In this document: piece by piece, positions 1 through 9,394 of the stretch
How positions within the stretch are numbered: the first letter of the stretch is position 1
How the letters are laid out: every line of letters starts with the position of its first letter
DNA from: Thalassomonas sp. RHCl1
Lineage (GTDB): Bacteria; Pseudomonadota; Gammaproteobacteria; Enterobacterales; Alteromonadaceae
DNA length: 64,000 nt
Assembly (NCBI RefSeq): GCF_947387555.1
Contig: NZ_CANDNZ010000002.1
Coordinates: 930,001 to 994,000 of the forward strand
Reading direction: 5' to 3'
Notes under the pieces: model-generated
What the model was told of the DNA's origin: nothing
Seen by the model: the letters and a program-made list of their open reading frames with translations, nothing else
The model's database searches: none
Made by a program: the position numbers and the translations under genes

Positions 1-65
1 GGTATACCCAAAAGCAGCATCAGGGGAAAACTTATCAAAGATCCCTTTTTCTTACTTCTTAACAT
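1..65 (-). CDS. Partial gene for an exported protein (N terminus only)
   Basis: The first bases, read on the minus strand, give an open frame beginning MLRSKKKGSLISF and continuing into a hydrophobic Leu-rich stretch, which is a typical signal peptide. The frame runs off the left edge. An AGG about 7 bases upstream favours the ATG at 65; an in-frame ATG at 71 is the alternative. Only about 21 codons are visible, so no function can be assigned. Confidence 0.4.
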   Translation of the reverse strand, partial: MLRSKKKGSLISFPLMLLLGI

Positions 66-630
66 ATTCATACCTATATCTTTAAAAACTTAATGTGAAA
101 AATTAAACCTTGTATACAAAAAATCACTCACCTCCTTATGCAAAGATTCAAGATAGTGCTCTGTCAGTGATGTGTTGACTTCGGGGGCAACTTGAACGAT
201 TCAGATAAAAACCGGGCCAGATATCTGGCATAGTACGAGAACATGACCCGGGCGTATTAGCATTGCGCTGCGCACACAGAAAACCGGGAGCGCCTGTTTA
301 CTCTACAAGTTAACGGGTGAAATTAATGTCTGGCTTTGTCCCGGTTTGTCCCGGCTTATCTTCACCTGTCACGCTTTGTCTTGATTGGTCTCAAAGCCAG
401 CTTATAAAACCTAAAACCAAAGAAAATATAACCAATAAAATTCAACAACTTGCACATTACCTATCCAATTTCTCGCGGTTCCCGCCCAGTCTTTAGGGCG
501 ATAGACAAAGGCTTTTTCTATCACTAAAGTAGCGACCGGTTTTTGGCCGCATGCTCTTGCTATCACCTCTTGCTATCAAGAAAGGAGCGGACCATTAATC
601 TGTGATCCATAGTGAAGTTAAAGGAATAAA
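66..630. other. Intergenic region, no gene seen
   Basis: This stretch separates the divergent partial gene at the left edge from the secreted-protein gene at 631, so it should hold both promoters. I see no convincing reading frame. It contains a 14-base perfect palindrome at 216-229 and a direct duplication of TTTGTCCCGG at 335-354, with the shorter GCTTTGTC recurring at 373-380. The ribosome binding site AAGGA of the next gene lies at its right end. Confidence 0.5.
216..229. promoter_or_regulatory. 14-base perfect palindrome, possible operator
   Basis: GCCAGATATCTGGC is a perfect inverted repeat without a spacer. It lies between two divergent secreted-protein genes. It could bind a dimeric regulator, but no family is recognised and a short palindrome like this can occur by chance. 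Confidence 0.25.
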
Positions 631-2646
631 ATGAAACCCTACCAAAGAAGAATACTGTTACCGTTTTTATTAATCAGCCAGCAGGCTCTGGCAGCCGATG
701 TCTGCGAAATCGATAAAAGCACACTGGAAAGCAATTTATCCAAAGTTGAAGCCACGGTAGATACCCTGGCAGAAACCGAATTGCCGTCGGCAACCAAACT
801 CTCGATGCTGGCAGAGCTTACCCCTAAGCTCACGGCTTTTGTTGATGTCCTGGGCAAGATAGGCACAGTGGCCGGCCTGGGCATAGGGGTTTATGAAATT
901 GCCGACGGCGCCAAAAGCCATAACTCGTCGGAAATTATTGACGGCAGCCTGAACATTGCCAGTGTGGTGGCGCCGGAAATTGTCTCAACCATAGTCGGAG
1001 AGCTGGCCGGTGAAGCCATCGGCGGTATTGCCGGAGGTGCGGCGGCCTTTGTCGTCATTGAAGGCATGGACATCTACAACGGCGTAAAAGTAGAAAAAGT
1101 GATTTCCAGCATAAAACACCAAAATGCCAAACTCAGCGAAGTCTACGGCGCCAATGTCACCGCCCTTGAACAAGGCTTGAGCGAAACCCGCCGGGTGATT
1201 GCCGGTGATTCGGATGAATTATATAAGATCACGACAGAAAATTTCGGCCGGGTTGCCGTAGAGTTAACCAAACGTTCTATCGACACCCTGGGCAATACCT
1301 TTTATTTAAGGGAAATGGGTAAAAAAGCCCTGAAATTATCGCAGGAAAATCACGATAAAAACGTGTTAACTTATAGCGAAGGCGGCGATAGCTTAGATAA
1401 AGACATCATAATGCAACGCCTTGAGGGCATGAACTTTAACCTCAAATTTTGGTACAGTATCGAGAAAGAGCAAATAGGCGGCGAAGGCAACGGCCGCCCC
1501 GTCAACACCAACGGTATTTGGAATGATTACTTTATCAGCAACAACTACTATTGGGGCCTGAGCCAGGCAACCCCGGATATGACCACCAACGAGCTGGAAG
1601 TTCGCCTGCTCACGCCGACTCTTTTTTCTAAAGGTGTGCAGAGCCATTTTATTCCGCTGGACAAATGGTCTAAAGCCACACTTGAGCCCGTAGTCACCCG
1701 CCTTGTCGATAGCGCTTTTGACGATAAACAGGCATTGGCAAAAGACTATCACGCGGTATTGCAGCAGGTGCTCAATAACTATCCCAAACTTCAAGCGCAA
1801 ATGCTGGAAAGTTATAACCAAACCATCACCCAGCGGTATTCCTGGCTGAAATTCGGCCAGCAGCTGATGGCACATTTGGATTACAGCGATGAAAAAACCA
1901 TAGATGCGCTGATTTGGACCTTCAGGATATTAAACCCGCTGGCAGCCTCTTTTGCCGAAGGTGCGCTGGATAAAAAATTAATCGAATCCGTCAATGTCAG
2001 CCATATGGTGTCCTCTGTTGTCAGCCACCTGATCAGCTCAGGTGTCGATATTTCTGCCCCCGGGACATACGATAAAGTCAGAAAGCTATTTGCCCACGAT
2101 AAAGCCCCAACGGCAGTGACTTCAGCTTTTGATAAAGCCTTTAATTTAGCCAAAAGCGCCGCCAACCAGCGCCTGTTGGCAAAAAGTGCCGTTAAACCGC
2201 TCAAGCTGACACAAGCGGTTATCAACGAGCATTTGGCTAAAACCAAGGTAATGGTGGATGACGGCACCTTAAAAGGCATGTTGGATCGTGCCATCAACAG
2301 CCATCTGAAAGAAAAGGTCTTTGTTCCCTTACTCGACCCCCTGGCATTGGCAGAATTTACCCAGGCCGCATCGAAAATCCACTGGGCATACAACAAAACG
2401 GTTGTCAGCATTATCGACAAGCACAAAACCCGGTTAACCGAAGTTGAAGCCGGCGATAAGCAAAAAATAGCCGAAACTTTACTGAACTTAAAACTGGAGC
2501 TGTTGGCAAATTACGCCAGCTTTAAACAAAAAGACTTGCATGTTGATCCCAGGTACAAATGGGTCAGTTTCAATACCCTGCCGCATCCAAGAAGCGAACT
2601 TGACAGTATCGGTAAATATATCGATGCCACCACAAACAATTTATAA
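631..2646 (+). CDS. Unrecognised secreted protein with a Gly/Ala-rich hydrophobic segment
   Basis: A 671-residue protein with a signal peptide (residues 1 to about 21, ending ALA|AD). Residues about 75-155 form a hydrophobic, Gly/Ala-rich region (GIGGIAGGAAAFVVIEG) interrupted by a short polar stretch, like the helical hairpins of pore-forming or translocating toxins. The rest is predominantly charged and helical with no motif I recognise. AAGGA lies 6 bases before the ATG. A second secreted-protein gene follows 33 bases later, so the two are probably co-transcribed. Function is unknown; the toxin-like reading rests only on the hydrophobic region. Confidence 0.75.
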   Translation: MKPYQRRILLPFLLISQQALAADVCEIDKSTLESNLSKVEATVDTLAETELPSATKLSMLAELTPKLTAFVDVLGKIGTVAGLGIGVYEIADGAKSHNSSEIIDGSLNIASVVAPEIVSTIVGELAGEAIGGIAGGAAAFVVIEGMDIYNGVKVEKVISSIKHQNAKLSEVYGANVTALEQGLSETRRVIAGDSDELYKITTENFGRVAVELTKRSIDTLGNTFYLREMGKKALKLSQENHDKNVLTYSEGGDSLDKDIIMQRLEGMNFNLKFWYSIEKEQIGGEGNGRPVNTNGIWNDYFISNNYYWGLSQATPDMTTNELEVRLLTPTLFSKGVQSHFIPLDKWSKATLEPVVTRLVDSAFDDKQALAKDYHAVLQQVLNNYPKLQAQMLESYNQTITQRYSWLKFGQQLMAHLDYSDEKTIDALIWTFRILNPLAASFAEGALDKKLIESVNVSHMVSSVVSHLISSGVDISAPGTYDKVRKLFAHDKAPTAVTSAFDKAFNLAKSAANQRLLAKSAVKPLKLTQAVINEHLAKTKVMVDDGTLKGMLDRAINSHLKEKVFVPLLDPLALAEFTQAASKIHWAYNKTVVSIIDKHKTRLTEVEAGDKQKIAETLLNLKLELLANYASFKQKDLHVDPRYKWVSFNTLPHPRSELDSIGKYIDATTNNL

Positions 2647-2679
2647 CCGAGTTTATTCGCAGAGAATATGGAGAAAATA

Positions 2680-3387
2680 ATGAAAAAACAAAAACGTTCA
2701 GTGAATACCCGGGTTATGCCTTTGCTCCTTGGTACGCTTGCCTTAAATACATATGCCGGCATTTTTGATGCCTGTTTTGGCGGCGGTGAATATAAGCCGA
2801 TCACCGAGCAGAAACTGCAGGCAAGGATGAGTAAAATACCGGATAGTTTCGGTGTTTGTTTTAATAAGGCATTATGCCTGGCCAAGGTTGAACGCCTGCT
2901 GACTCAGGCCGATGAGGATGTTGTTGTCGCCGCCACAAAAACAGATCTGACAAAGTCGACCAATTATACCCCTGAGTATAAGTCGCTGATGAATTTAAAT
3001 GATGACGGCCTGTTACATACCAGTCTCAATAACAGCAATGCCATCAATAATTTAAACCTTGGTGATATCCACGACTCCGGCTTTATCAACTTTAAGCGCT
3101 TAAACGGCGATAAAGCTTTCTTTCATACCGTTTATGTTCAGGTAAGCGCCAGCGGGGAAAAGTTTCTCTATAGTGCCAACGACGCTTCTCTGGCGCGGTC
3201 GATAATGCAGGCGGGCAATGATGAATTGGTTCAGGTCGGGGGCTCGTTACGTTTTAAGATGGATGAGAATACCGTAACCGGTTTCAATCGTTACCTCACA
3301 AACCATGAGGCGGGCGAGATAGGTTTTGTTTACACCCCCGCCAACCAGGTCGCCGACAATATCGCCCATTTTGGCAACGGAGTATAG
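2680..3387 (+). CDS. Unrecognised secreted protein, partner of the preceding gene
   Basis: About 235 residues, starting MKKQKRSVNTRV with a hydrophobic stretch and an AYA|G-like cleavage site, so probably exported. The ATG at 2680 is preferred to the one at 2668 because GGAG sits 6 bases before it. The mature part has Cys pairs near its N terminus (FDACFGGG and GVCFNKALC) that could form disulfides, and then a region rich in Asn and Asp. No family is recognised. The close spacing after the large secreted protein suggests the two work together, for example as effector and accessory, but this is inference. Confidence 0.65.
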   Translation: MKKQKRSVNTRVMPLLLGTLALNTYAGIFDACFGGGEYKPITEQKLQARMSKIPDSFGVCFNKALCLAKVERLLTQADEDVVVAATKTDLTKSTNYTPEYKSLMNLNDDGLLHTSLNNSNAINNLNLGDIHDSGFINFKRLNGDKAFFHTVYVQVSASGEKFLYSANDASLARSIMQAGNDELVQVGGSLRFKMDENTVTGFNRYLTNHEAGEIGFVYTPANQVADNIAHFGNGV

Positions 3388-3840
3388 ACAGGCCACCTTG
3401 ACTAGTGTTGTTATAGCGGGCAGACAAGGCAGGATATATACCCGCCTTTTATAAGGGAAAGCATGCTGAATTTGCTTGTCCGCCCGTTATTATGCATTTG
3501 GCTTTTTGGGCAATTACTTTCATTAATTACCCAAAAAGCCATTCCCCTAGATTCACAGTCAAACAAGCTAGAGAATAAAAGTTTAAAAATCAAACTCTTG
3601 ACAACCTCTTTCACTCGAAGAAAGACACAGGGTTAAAGGCTTTTTTTGCCTATACTTACAGCAATTCTTTTTATCTACGCCACCGAATTACAAAAAGTAA
3701 TAAAACCTTTATTGCTATTAGCCGGCCATTATGCGAAAAATGCGCTACTTATTTATTTTCCCCAACACTAACAAAAGCCTGTACACCAGGATAAAGAAAC
3801 GGCTTATTGAGTTGGCTTATCCCGCGAAGGTGGTTTACCC
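3388..3840. other. Intergenic region with one strong hairpin
   Basis: No convincing gene. A minus-strand frame at 3411-3614 lacks a good ribosome binding site and spans the long inverted repeat at 3500-3540, so I treat it as spurious. The right end should hold the promoter of the binding-protein gene, which starts with GTG at 3841. Confidence 0.5.
3500..3540. repeat. 17-base inverted repeat (stem-loop)
   Basis: Two 17-base arms beginning GGCTTTTTGGG and ending CCCAAAAAGCC flank a 7-base loop, with one mismatch in the stem. No T-tract follows on either strand, so it is not an ordinary intrinsic terminator. It could be an RNA stability element or a small repeat-family member. Confidence 0.6.
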
Positions 3841-4707
3841 GTGAAGTACTTTGCCGGACTGATGTTGTTTTTCTTATTCCCTGTAACCGCGATAGCAGAA
3901 GCAGAACAACGGATCCGTTATTTCCAAACCGATGCCAGATATGATTACCACGTTGAATTATTGCAGCTGGTACTGGATAAAACCCGGGATGAATTAGGTC
4001 CGGCGGTTTTGCATGCTACCACAGCCAACATGAGTCATGGCCGCGGCGAATTGTCATTGAAAAATGGCCAGATAGACATCGCTTTTTTGGCCACCAACCT
4101 GGCCCGGGAGCAAAAATATCGCGCCATTAAATATCCCATTTTGCAAGGCATACTCGGCTACCGGATATTGCTGGTACATAAAGACAAGCAGGCAGATTTT
4201 GCCGACATTAGCAACCTGGCACAGCTTACCAGCGATTTTATCGGCGGTTTCGGTACACACTGGGCCGACACAACTATTCTTAAAGATAACTACCTTAAGA
4301 TCATCACTAACCCTTTATACCTGAACCTGTTTGCCATGTTAGACGCCAAGCGCTTTGATTATTTTCCGCGCGGCATTAATGAGGTCTGGCATGAAAGCAG
4401 CGCATTAAAACAACGTTATAACAACATAGTCGTCGAAGAAACCCTGGCATTGTATTACCCCTACCCGGTTTATTATTTTGTCACCAAGAACAACCGCCGC
4501 CTGGCTAAACGGGTTGAACTGGGGTTAAACCATGCCGTCAAAGACGGTTCGTTAAGAGCACTTTTTTTGAAGTATCACCTACAAGATATTAAGCGCAGCC
4601 GCTTACATAAGCGTAAAATACTCATGCTAGAAAATAATCAGCTTCCTGACGGTACGGCAAATCCAGACAGCCAGTGGTGGTTAAAACTGACAGAAAATGT
4701 AAGATAA
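3841..4707 (+). CDS. Orphan periplasmic solute-binding-like protein
   Basis: A 288-residue protein starting at GTG, with GAAGG upstream. It has a signal peptide (residues 1-20, ending AIA|EA). The mature part follows the layout of type 3 extracellular solute-binding proteins: an early beta strand (QRIRYFQTD), the motif GELSLKNGQIDIAFLATN in the first lobe, and a late YYFVTKNNRRLAKRVELGL segment. No permease or ATPase gene is adjacent. In Alteromonadales such orphan proteins are often sensors or have unknown roles rather than being transporter subunits. Ligand unknown. Confidence 0.65.
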   Translation: MKYFAGLMLFFLFPVTAIAEAEQRIRYFQTDARYDYHVELLQLVLDKTRDELGPAVLHATTANMSHGRGELSLKNGQIDIAFLATNLAREQKYRAIKYPILQGILGYRILLVHKDKQADFADISNLAQLTSDFIGGFGTHWADTTILKDNYLKIITNPLYLNLFAMLDAKRFDYFPRGINEVWHESSALKQRYNNIVVEETLALYYPYPVYYFVTKNNRRLAKRVELGLNHAVKDGSLRALFLKYHLQDIKRSRLHKRKILMLENNQLPDGTANPDSQWWLKLTENVR

Positions 4708-5005
4708 AACCCCAAAATCGGACGGCGTCAATTGCTGCAGCACAAACCAATGCTAAACGCGAAAAGATAAATAGATGCTTTATAGCCACTTAGCCCTGCA
4801 CTTAACATGATAGTAACGCCAGCCCACACCACAGACAAAACCAGACACAAAATTGCAACAAAAATACCCTTTGCTAAGCCGTTATTTGATGTGTAGTATA
4901 TGGGTGTTGCTGAAAAATTATCGCCAACACCTAAAACTTTAAAGGACGCGCGCCAATTGGATAACCAGGGAGTGGTTGTTAAGTAAAGTTTAGGAGACTC
5001 CCTTT

Positions 5006-6418
5006 ATGGGAAATCACCCCGTTAATCAACAGCTAAAAAGCTGCCGTAATCCCCTGATAAAAGCCGCTGGTATTGCCGCCGCTTTTACCTTTAGCGCAAA
5101 TGCTTTCGCCACGACTACCTTAGATGTGATGGCCCTTTATACCGACGGGGTCCAGACACAATATGGCAGCAGCGTTGAAACCCGCTTAAACCAAATCATC
5201 AGCGTTTCCAATAAAGTCTACGCCGACAGTAACCTGGATATCGAATTACGCCTGGTGCACCAGCAACATGTCGATTACAGCGACTCGGTCTCACCTGAGC
5301 AGGCGCTGACGGATCTCACCTGTGACTTTACCGCGTTGCAAACCCAGGGAGTGTGTAACCGCGGCGAAGCATTTAGCCAGGTCGATGATTTGCGCGAACA
5401 ATACGGCGCAGATTTAGTTTTACTGATGCGACCTTATGCCAACAGCCATAACAATGTTTGCGGTATCGCCTGGATCGGCGGCTACGGCACCAATGGCGAT
5501 TTCAGCAACCCCTTGTGGCGTGAAACCGGCATGGGTGTGATCGGCATGGACGGCCCCTGCGGCGACTGGGTTACCAGCCATGAACTGGGCCATAACATGG
5601 GCCTGACCCACTCTTCACTGCAAGACAGCGAAGGCGGCACTTTCCCCTGGGCCTGGGGTTACGGCGAGTCCGACAACTTTGCCACTATCATGGGTTATGC
5701 CTGGCTCTTTGGCAGCAATACCCAAAAGGTCTATAACTTTTCCAGCCCGGATTTAGACTGTTTCGGCTCTGCCTGCGGTATCGACCACAACGAAGCTAAC
5801 GGTGCCGATGCCGTGCATGCCTTAGGGGTTGCCGCGCCGCAGATTGCCGCCTATACCGCGACCGTGATCACAGATCCCAACGACGGCACTGACGGTTCAA
5901 CCGACGGAGAAACACCAGAGGAAACTCAACCCTCGGACGATCCCGATGAGGCCAAGCAAGCCTGGTTAGATGCCAAAGAAAAACTGGCGGGGCTTAAAAC
6001 CGAGCGTAAAGCGCTAAAAACCGAGCAAAACACCGCCCGCACAGCCTATAAGCAGGCCAGACGTGCTTATAACAAGGCTTATAACAGTTATCAGCGCCAG
6101 TTAACCCAGCTTAACAGCCTGTACCAGCAAGCGATGCAGGCAATTAATGATTATAATGCCAGCAGCAGCCTGACCACGGCTCAGCAACAAAGGTTATACA
6201 ATGCCGCCATCAGCAAGGCAGACAGTTATAACGCCAAAGTGCTTGAAGTGAGTGCATCGGCAGAAGAGCTTAATGCCCTGCTTGACGCTTACAACAGCGC
6301 CAAAGACAGTTACGAGCAGGCCCAGGCAGCTTTCGAGCAAGCCAAAGCAGCCGTAGCAGCACAAAAACAAGTGGTTGCAGATGCCTACCAGGCTTATCAG
6401 GATGCCTTAAACGGTTAA
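5006..6418 (+). CDS. Secreted zincin metalloprotease (M12B/M72-like) lacking a propeptide
   Basis: A 470-residue exported protease. After a signal peptide (about residues 1-35, ANAFA|TT) the catalytic domain begins at once with TLDVMALYTDGVQ. The extended zinc motif HELGHNMGLTH is at residues 192-202 (three His ligands and the catalytic Glu193), followed by a Met-turn (TIMGY, 227-231). Paired Cys residues fit a secreted enzyme. After a Thr/Asp/Pro linker (about 290-313), residues 313-470 are Ala/Gln/Lys-rich and strongly helical, probably a coiled coil. Relatives usually carry an N-terminal propeptide of about 200 residues; here it is absent, and a similar domain is encoded separately at 6531. 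AGGAG precedes the start. Confidence 0.85.
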   Translation: MGNHPVNQQLKSCRNPLIKAAGIAAAFTFSANAFATTTLDVMALYTDGVQTQYGSSVETRLNQIISVSNKVYADSNLDIELRLVHQQHVDYSDSVSPEQALTDLTCDFTALQTQGVCNRGEAFSQVDDLREQYGADLVLLMRPYANSHNNVCGIAWIGGYGTNGDFSNPLWRETGMGVIGMDGPCGDWVTSHELGHNMGLTHSSLQDSEGGTFPWAWGYGESDNFATIMGYAWLFGSNTQKVYNFSSPDLDCFGSACGIDHNEANGADAVHALGVAAPQIAAYTATVITDPNDGTDGSTDGETPEETQPSDDPDEAKQAWLDAKEKLAGLKTERKALKTEQNTARTAYKQARRAYNKAYNSYQRQLTQLNSLYQQAMQAINDYNASSSLTTAQQQRLYNAAISKADSYNAKVLEVSASAEELNALLDAYNSAKDSYEQAQAAFEQAKAAVAAQKQVVADAYQAYQDALNG

Positions 6419-6530
6419 CCGGCAATGACGGCCATCAGCAGTGGCATTGTAAGCAGCGCCAATATCAAGCCTAAGGGCGGGATATTGGCGCTTTCTTTAT
6501 AGAGTAAAGGCATAAGGGAAAAGGTTAACG

Positions 6531-7214
6531 ATGAAAAACAACAAGGGGCTTTTTTTCGTTTTGGCCATAACAGCAAGTATCTTGCTGCTAATCTATTTCC
6601 AGCCATTTACCACGAATAAACACCAGACCCAGCAGCCGGGTCAACAACAAGAAAAGCAAAAACAGCCTGAACAAAGTATTTCAGCCCCACTCCCGACAGC
6701 ACTCAAGCCACTGCCCTCGCCGCCGTCTCGCGCCACGATAAAACCTCTTAAACCTGGGCAGCTCTCGCTGCAAGGTAACGATATAGAGCCTGAAGACGAT
6801 GCTGAAATTTCCGCCTGGCAGGTTAATAAGCAGGCCCTGGCCAGGGTACCAACGACCTTTGCCGATACCCCTTATCAAACCATTTCCTTTAATGACAGCC
6901 TGCATGCAGAGATCAGTGTCGGCGACACCGTGTCACTACCTCTACCCGATGGCAGTACCGTGGAAGTCACAGTCACCAAAGAAAGGCTGGAGAAAAACGG
7001 CGACTATACCTTCGAAGGCAATATCGAGCAGAACAACCACAGCTATCCCGTGGTGATCACCCAGGGCGCCGGCGGCACTTTTGGCTCAATAGCCACCAAT
7101 GACAATACCTATAGCATCACGACTGTTGACGGTGTCGGGGTGATTTATCAAAACCCGCCACTACCGCCAAGCCATGATGATGATTTTTTGATTGTGCCTA
7201 AGATCAATCAATAA
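6531..7214 (+). CDS. Stand-alone propeptide-like protein of the neighbouring metalloprotease
   Basis: A 227-residue protein with an N-terminal membrane anchor or signal (LFFVLAITASILLLIYF, about 7-23), a Gln/Pro-rich linker (30-70) and a compact beta-rich domain (about 90-215). The domain contains GDTVSLPLPDGSTVEVTV, a GDYTFEGNI-type strand, VVITQGAGGTFGSIAT and a final YSITTVDGVGVIY strand. That order matches what I recall of the N-terminal propeptides of bacterial M72/M12B-like zinc proteases. There is no zinc motif and no catalytic domain. It lies 112 bases after the protease gene on the same strand, so an in-trans chaperone or inhibitor role is the natural inference. Confidence 0.6.
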   Translation: MKNNKGLFFVLAITASILLLIYFQPFTTNKHQTQQPGQQQEKQKQPEQSISAPLPTALKPLPSPPSRATIKPLKPGQLSLQGNDIEPEDDAEISAWQVNKQALARVPTTFADTPYQTISFNDSLHAEISVGDTVSLPLPDGSTVEVTVTKERLEKNGDYTFEGNIEQNNHSYPVVITQGAGGTFGSIATNDNTYSITTVDGVGVIYQNPPLPPSHDDDFLIVPKINQ

Positions 7215-7845
7215 CAATGTTTTGTTTTCCGAGTTAAACATCCGGTGCTTGTACCAAGCATGCCGGTAGAAACAATTAACTTTATCGGCAAACACGCTTT
7301 CGCCCGTATCATAATGTCCTAACTTGTCGGCTTAAGTGTAAAAGTCATCGACAACCTATTGAAGCCTTCATTGCATGCCTCAAATGCGCCGTTTGACTTG
7401 TGTGATCTTTGCAATACCAACAAGGTGTACACCAAAACTTCCCGGGTATGTTTATTAACAGTCACATTGTCATTTGTTTGCCAGGGACAGGAGCATAAAG
7501 CCGCCTGTAAACATTACTAACTATGCTTTTCCGCCCCTTACTCCCCCATTACAATAACAGCTATCATATCCGGTTATTTCCCCGATCTTGTCGATCTGCT
7601 CAGCAAATATTACGCAACCCGGTTTGTTATTGCTTCTGCAAATAGCAGTGAAATTTCATTTATCAAAAATTGAGGTGGGATAATCCATCCGGCATACGCA
7701 CTAGCTAAATAAGCTGAAAGCGCAAAAGAACGTTCTGGGTGCGGTAGTCAAGGGATTCAGGCTGAAGGCTGATATTCGAAGGTACTGATATCTGTAGAGG
7801 TATTTAGCACCTTCTATAAAACTTCAATAGATTACGGAAACAAAG
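7215..7845. other. Intergenic region, no gene seen
   Basis: About 630 bases between the propeptide-like gene and the trypsin-like protease gene. It is AT-rich, with stop codons in all frames at short intervals. I find no clear terminator hairpin or operator. The promoter of the gene at 7846 must lie in its right part. Confidence 0.4.
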
Positions 7846-9195
7846 ATGAGAAATTTAAACCTGTTAACTTTAGCCACCACAAAACAATCCAGCCTACTGC
7901 GCAACAGCAAGTTTATCATGCCGTTAAGCCTGTCGCTGTTATTAGCAACGCCGTTAGCAGCAAGTGCAGACGAAACACACTCACACGACCACGCGGATGA
8001 CCACTCCCATGAGCAGGTATATCAAACCCGGGAGCAGACGGTTTATGAAGATGTCAAAATCCTGGCCGAGCAATCCGGTTTGTTAGTCGCCGATGTGGAA
8101 AAAGCCATAGCCTTTCAAACAAAGTTCTCGGAATTAGCGCAAAAAATCAACGAGCAATTTCCCGATAAAATTTCAGGGATCTGGGTCGAGCCTGTGCCTA
8201 AAACCCGGGGACATATGCGTTTTAAAGGCAAGATGCCAAAAGAAATCCGCACCCTGTTAAGAAAAAACCGCCTCAGCAATAAGGTCAGGGTTCAAGAGAA
8301 CGACAAATTGTCCCTGGCAGAACAACTCAAGCGGGTAAATATCCTGTCGCGCTCTTTACTGGATTTAGGCTATAAAAACGCCATCACAGCTTTCAACCAG
8401 AAAACCCAGATGATTGACAGCACAGTACAGGCATCCAGGCAAAAAGCAAAACCCGATAAAAAAGCCATCATAGCCCAGGTACACAAACAGCTGCAGCTGC
8501 AACAAAGCAAGGCGCAGCAAGAAGATAGCTTCTTTATGGATAGCAAGGCCCTGTCCATCTCCGAGCAGGATCTCAACCTCAAGGTCGTCAGCGGTGATGC
8601 CCCGATGATCAACTTTGAGCACAGCCGCGGCGGCAACTGGCTGCGCGACGACGGTTTTCGCGAATGTACCAGCGGCTGGGCAGTTTCCGGCGGTTCGGGC
8701 GACGGCATTATTACCGCTGCCCACTGCAGCGGTTTGAACCAGTTTGAAGAACCGGGAGTTCCTTTATATTCCATGACCTGGCGTAACCAGCACTTAGGCC
8801 CTTTGGGAGATACCGAATACCACACCACCACCCATATTGAACCGGCAGAGTTTTATGCCAGCTCGGGACAAATCCGCGAAGTCAATAACTGGCGCTGGAC
8901 CTGGTCTATGCCCGGCGCTTCCGTGTGCCGTTATGGCCGCTCTTCCAATATCCGTACCTGCAACCATACCGTGCTTAATATCGGGGTGACCGTCAACCAG
9001 AACGGTACCCTGGTGGGCAGCATGGTCACCGCCACCAACCATTCGGGGATCGGCGGCGACAGCGGCGGTGGCTGGTCTTGGGGCAATACCGCCTGGGGCA
9101 TACACAGCGGCTCTATCTGGAGCGGCACTACCTCGGTGTTTACCCCGATATATGAAGGCATGATCTCAGTAGGCACTTTTATCAAAACCCAATAA
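7846..9195 (+). CDS. Secreted trypsin-like serine protease (S1 family)
   Basis: A 449-residue exported protein with a signal peptide of about 42 residues (ASA|DE). A short His-rich segment (ETHSHDHADDHSHE) directly follows and might bind metal. Residues about 60-240 form a charged helical pro-region. The C-terminal 210 residues form the chymotrypsin-fold domain, with the His motif (IITAAHCSG) and the nucleophile motif (GIGGDSGGGWSWG). The catalytic Asp cannot be placed with certainty by eye. A Cys pair around CRYGRSSNIRTC fits an extracellular enzyme. It continues the run of secreted proteolysis genes at 5-7 kb but has its own promoter region. Confidence 0.85.
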   Translation: MRNLNLLTLATTKQSSLLRNSKFIMPLSLSLLLATPLAASADETHSHDHADDHSHEQVYQTREQTVYEDVKILAEQSGLLVADVEKAIAFQTKFSELAQKINEQFPDKISGIWVEPVPKTRGHMRFKGKMPKEIRTLLRKNRLSNKVRVQENDKLSLAEQLKRVNILSRSLLDLGYKNAITAFNQKTQMIDSTVQASRQKAKPDKKAIIAQVHKQLQLQQSKAQQEDSFFMDSKALSISEQDLNLKVVSGDAPMINFEHSRGGNWLRDDGFRECTSGWAVSGGSGDGIITAAHCSGLNQFEEPGVPLYSMTWRNQHLGPLGDTEYHTTTHIEPAEFYASSGQIREVNNWRWTWSMPGASVCRYGRSSNIRTCNHTVLNIGVTVNQNGTLVGSMVTATNHSGIGGDSGGGWSWGNTAWGIHSGSIWSGTTSVFTPIYEGMISVGTFIKTQ

Positions 9196-9394
9196 CCAGT
9201 CAAGCAACCACCTTAACCTGATGCAGATCGCAGGGACAGACAAGTTCACAGGGATGTGAGCTTTATCTTTTATCTGCGTCAGCAGAATCAGTGGTTAACT
9301 TGCCTTTATCAATCTATGCTTTCGGACAAGCCGAATAAATAACGACCCCTTGCGATAAACCCGCAATGCCGTCCGTTCAGGTTCGGGAGGTTTT

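Noticed and set aside
3411-3614. Minus-strand frame of 67 codons
   Set aside because: No ribosome binding site, low-complexity translation, and it contains one arm-loop-arm of the long inverted repeat at 3500-3540.
5006-9195. Protease genes at 5-9 kb as one operon with a toxin system
   Set aside because: A spacer of 630 bases separates the trypsin-like gene from the other two, and no immunity or secretion gene accompanies them.
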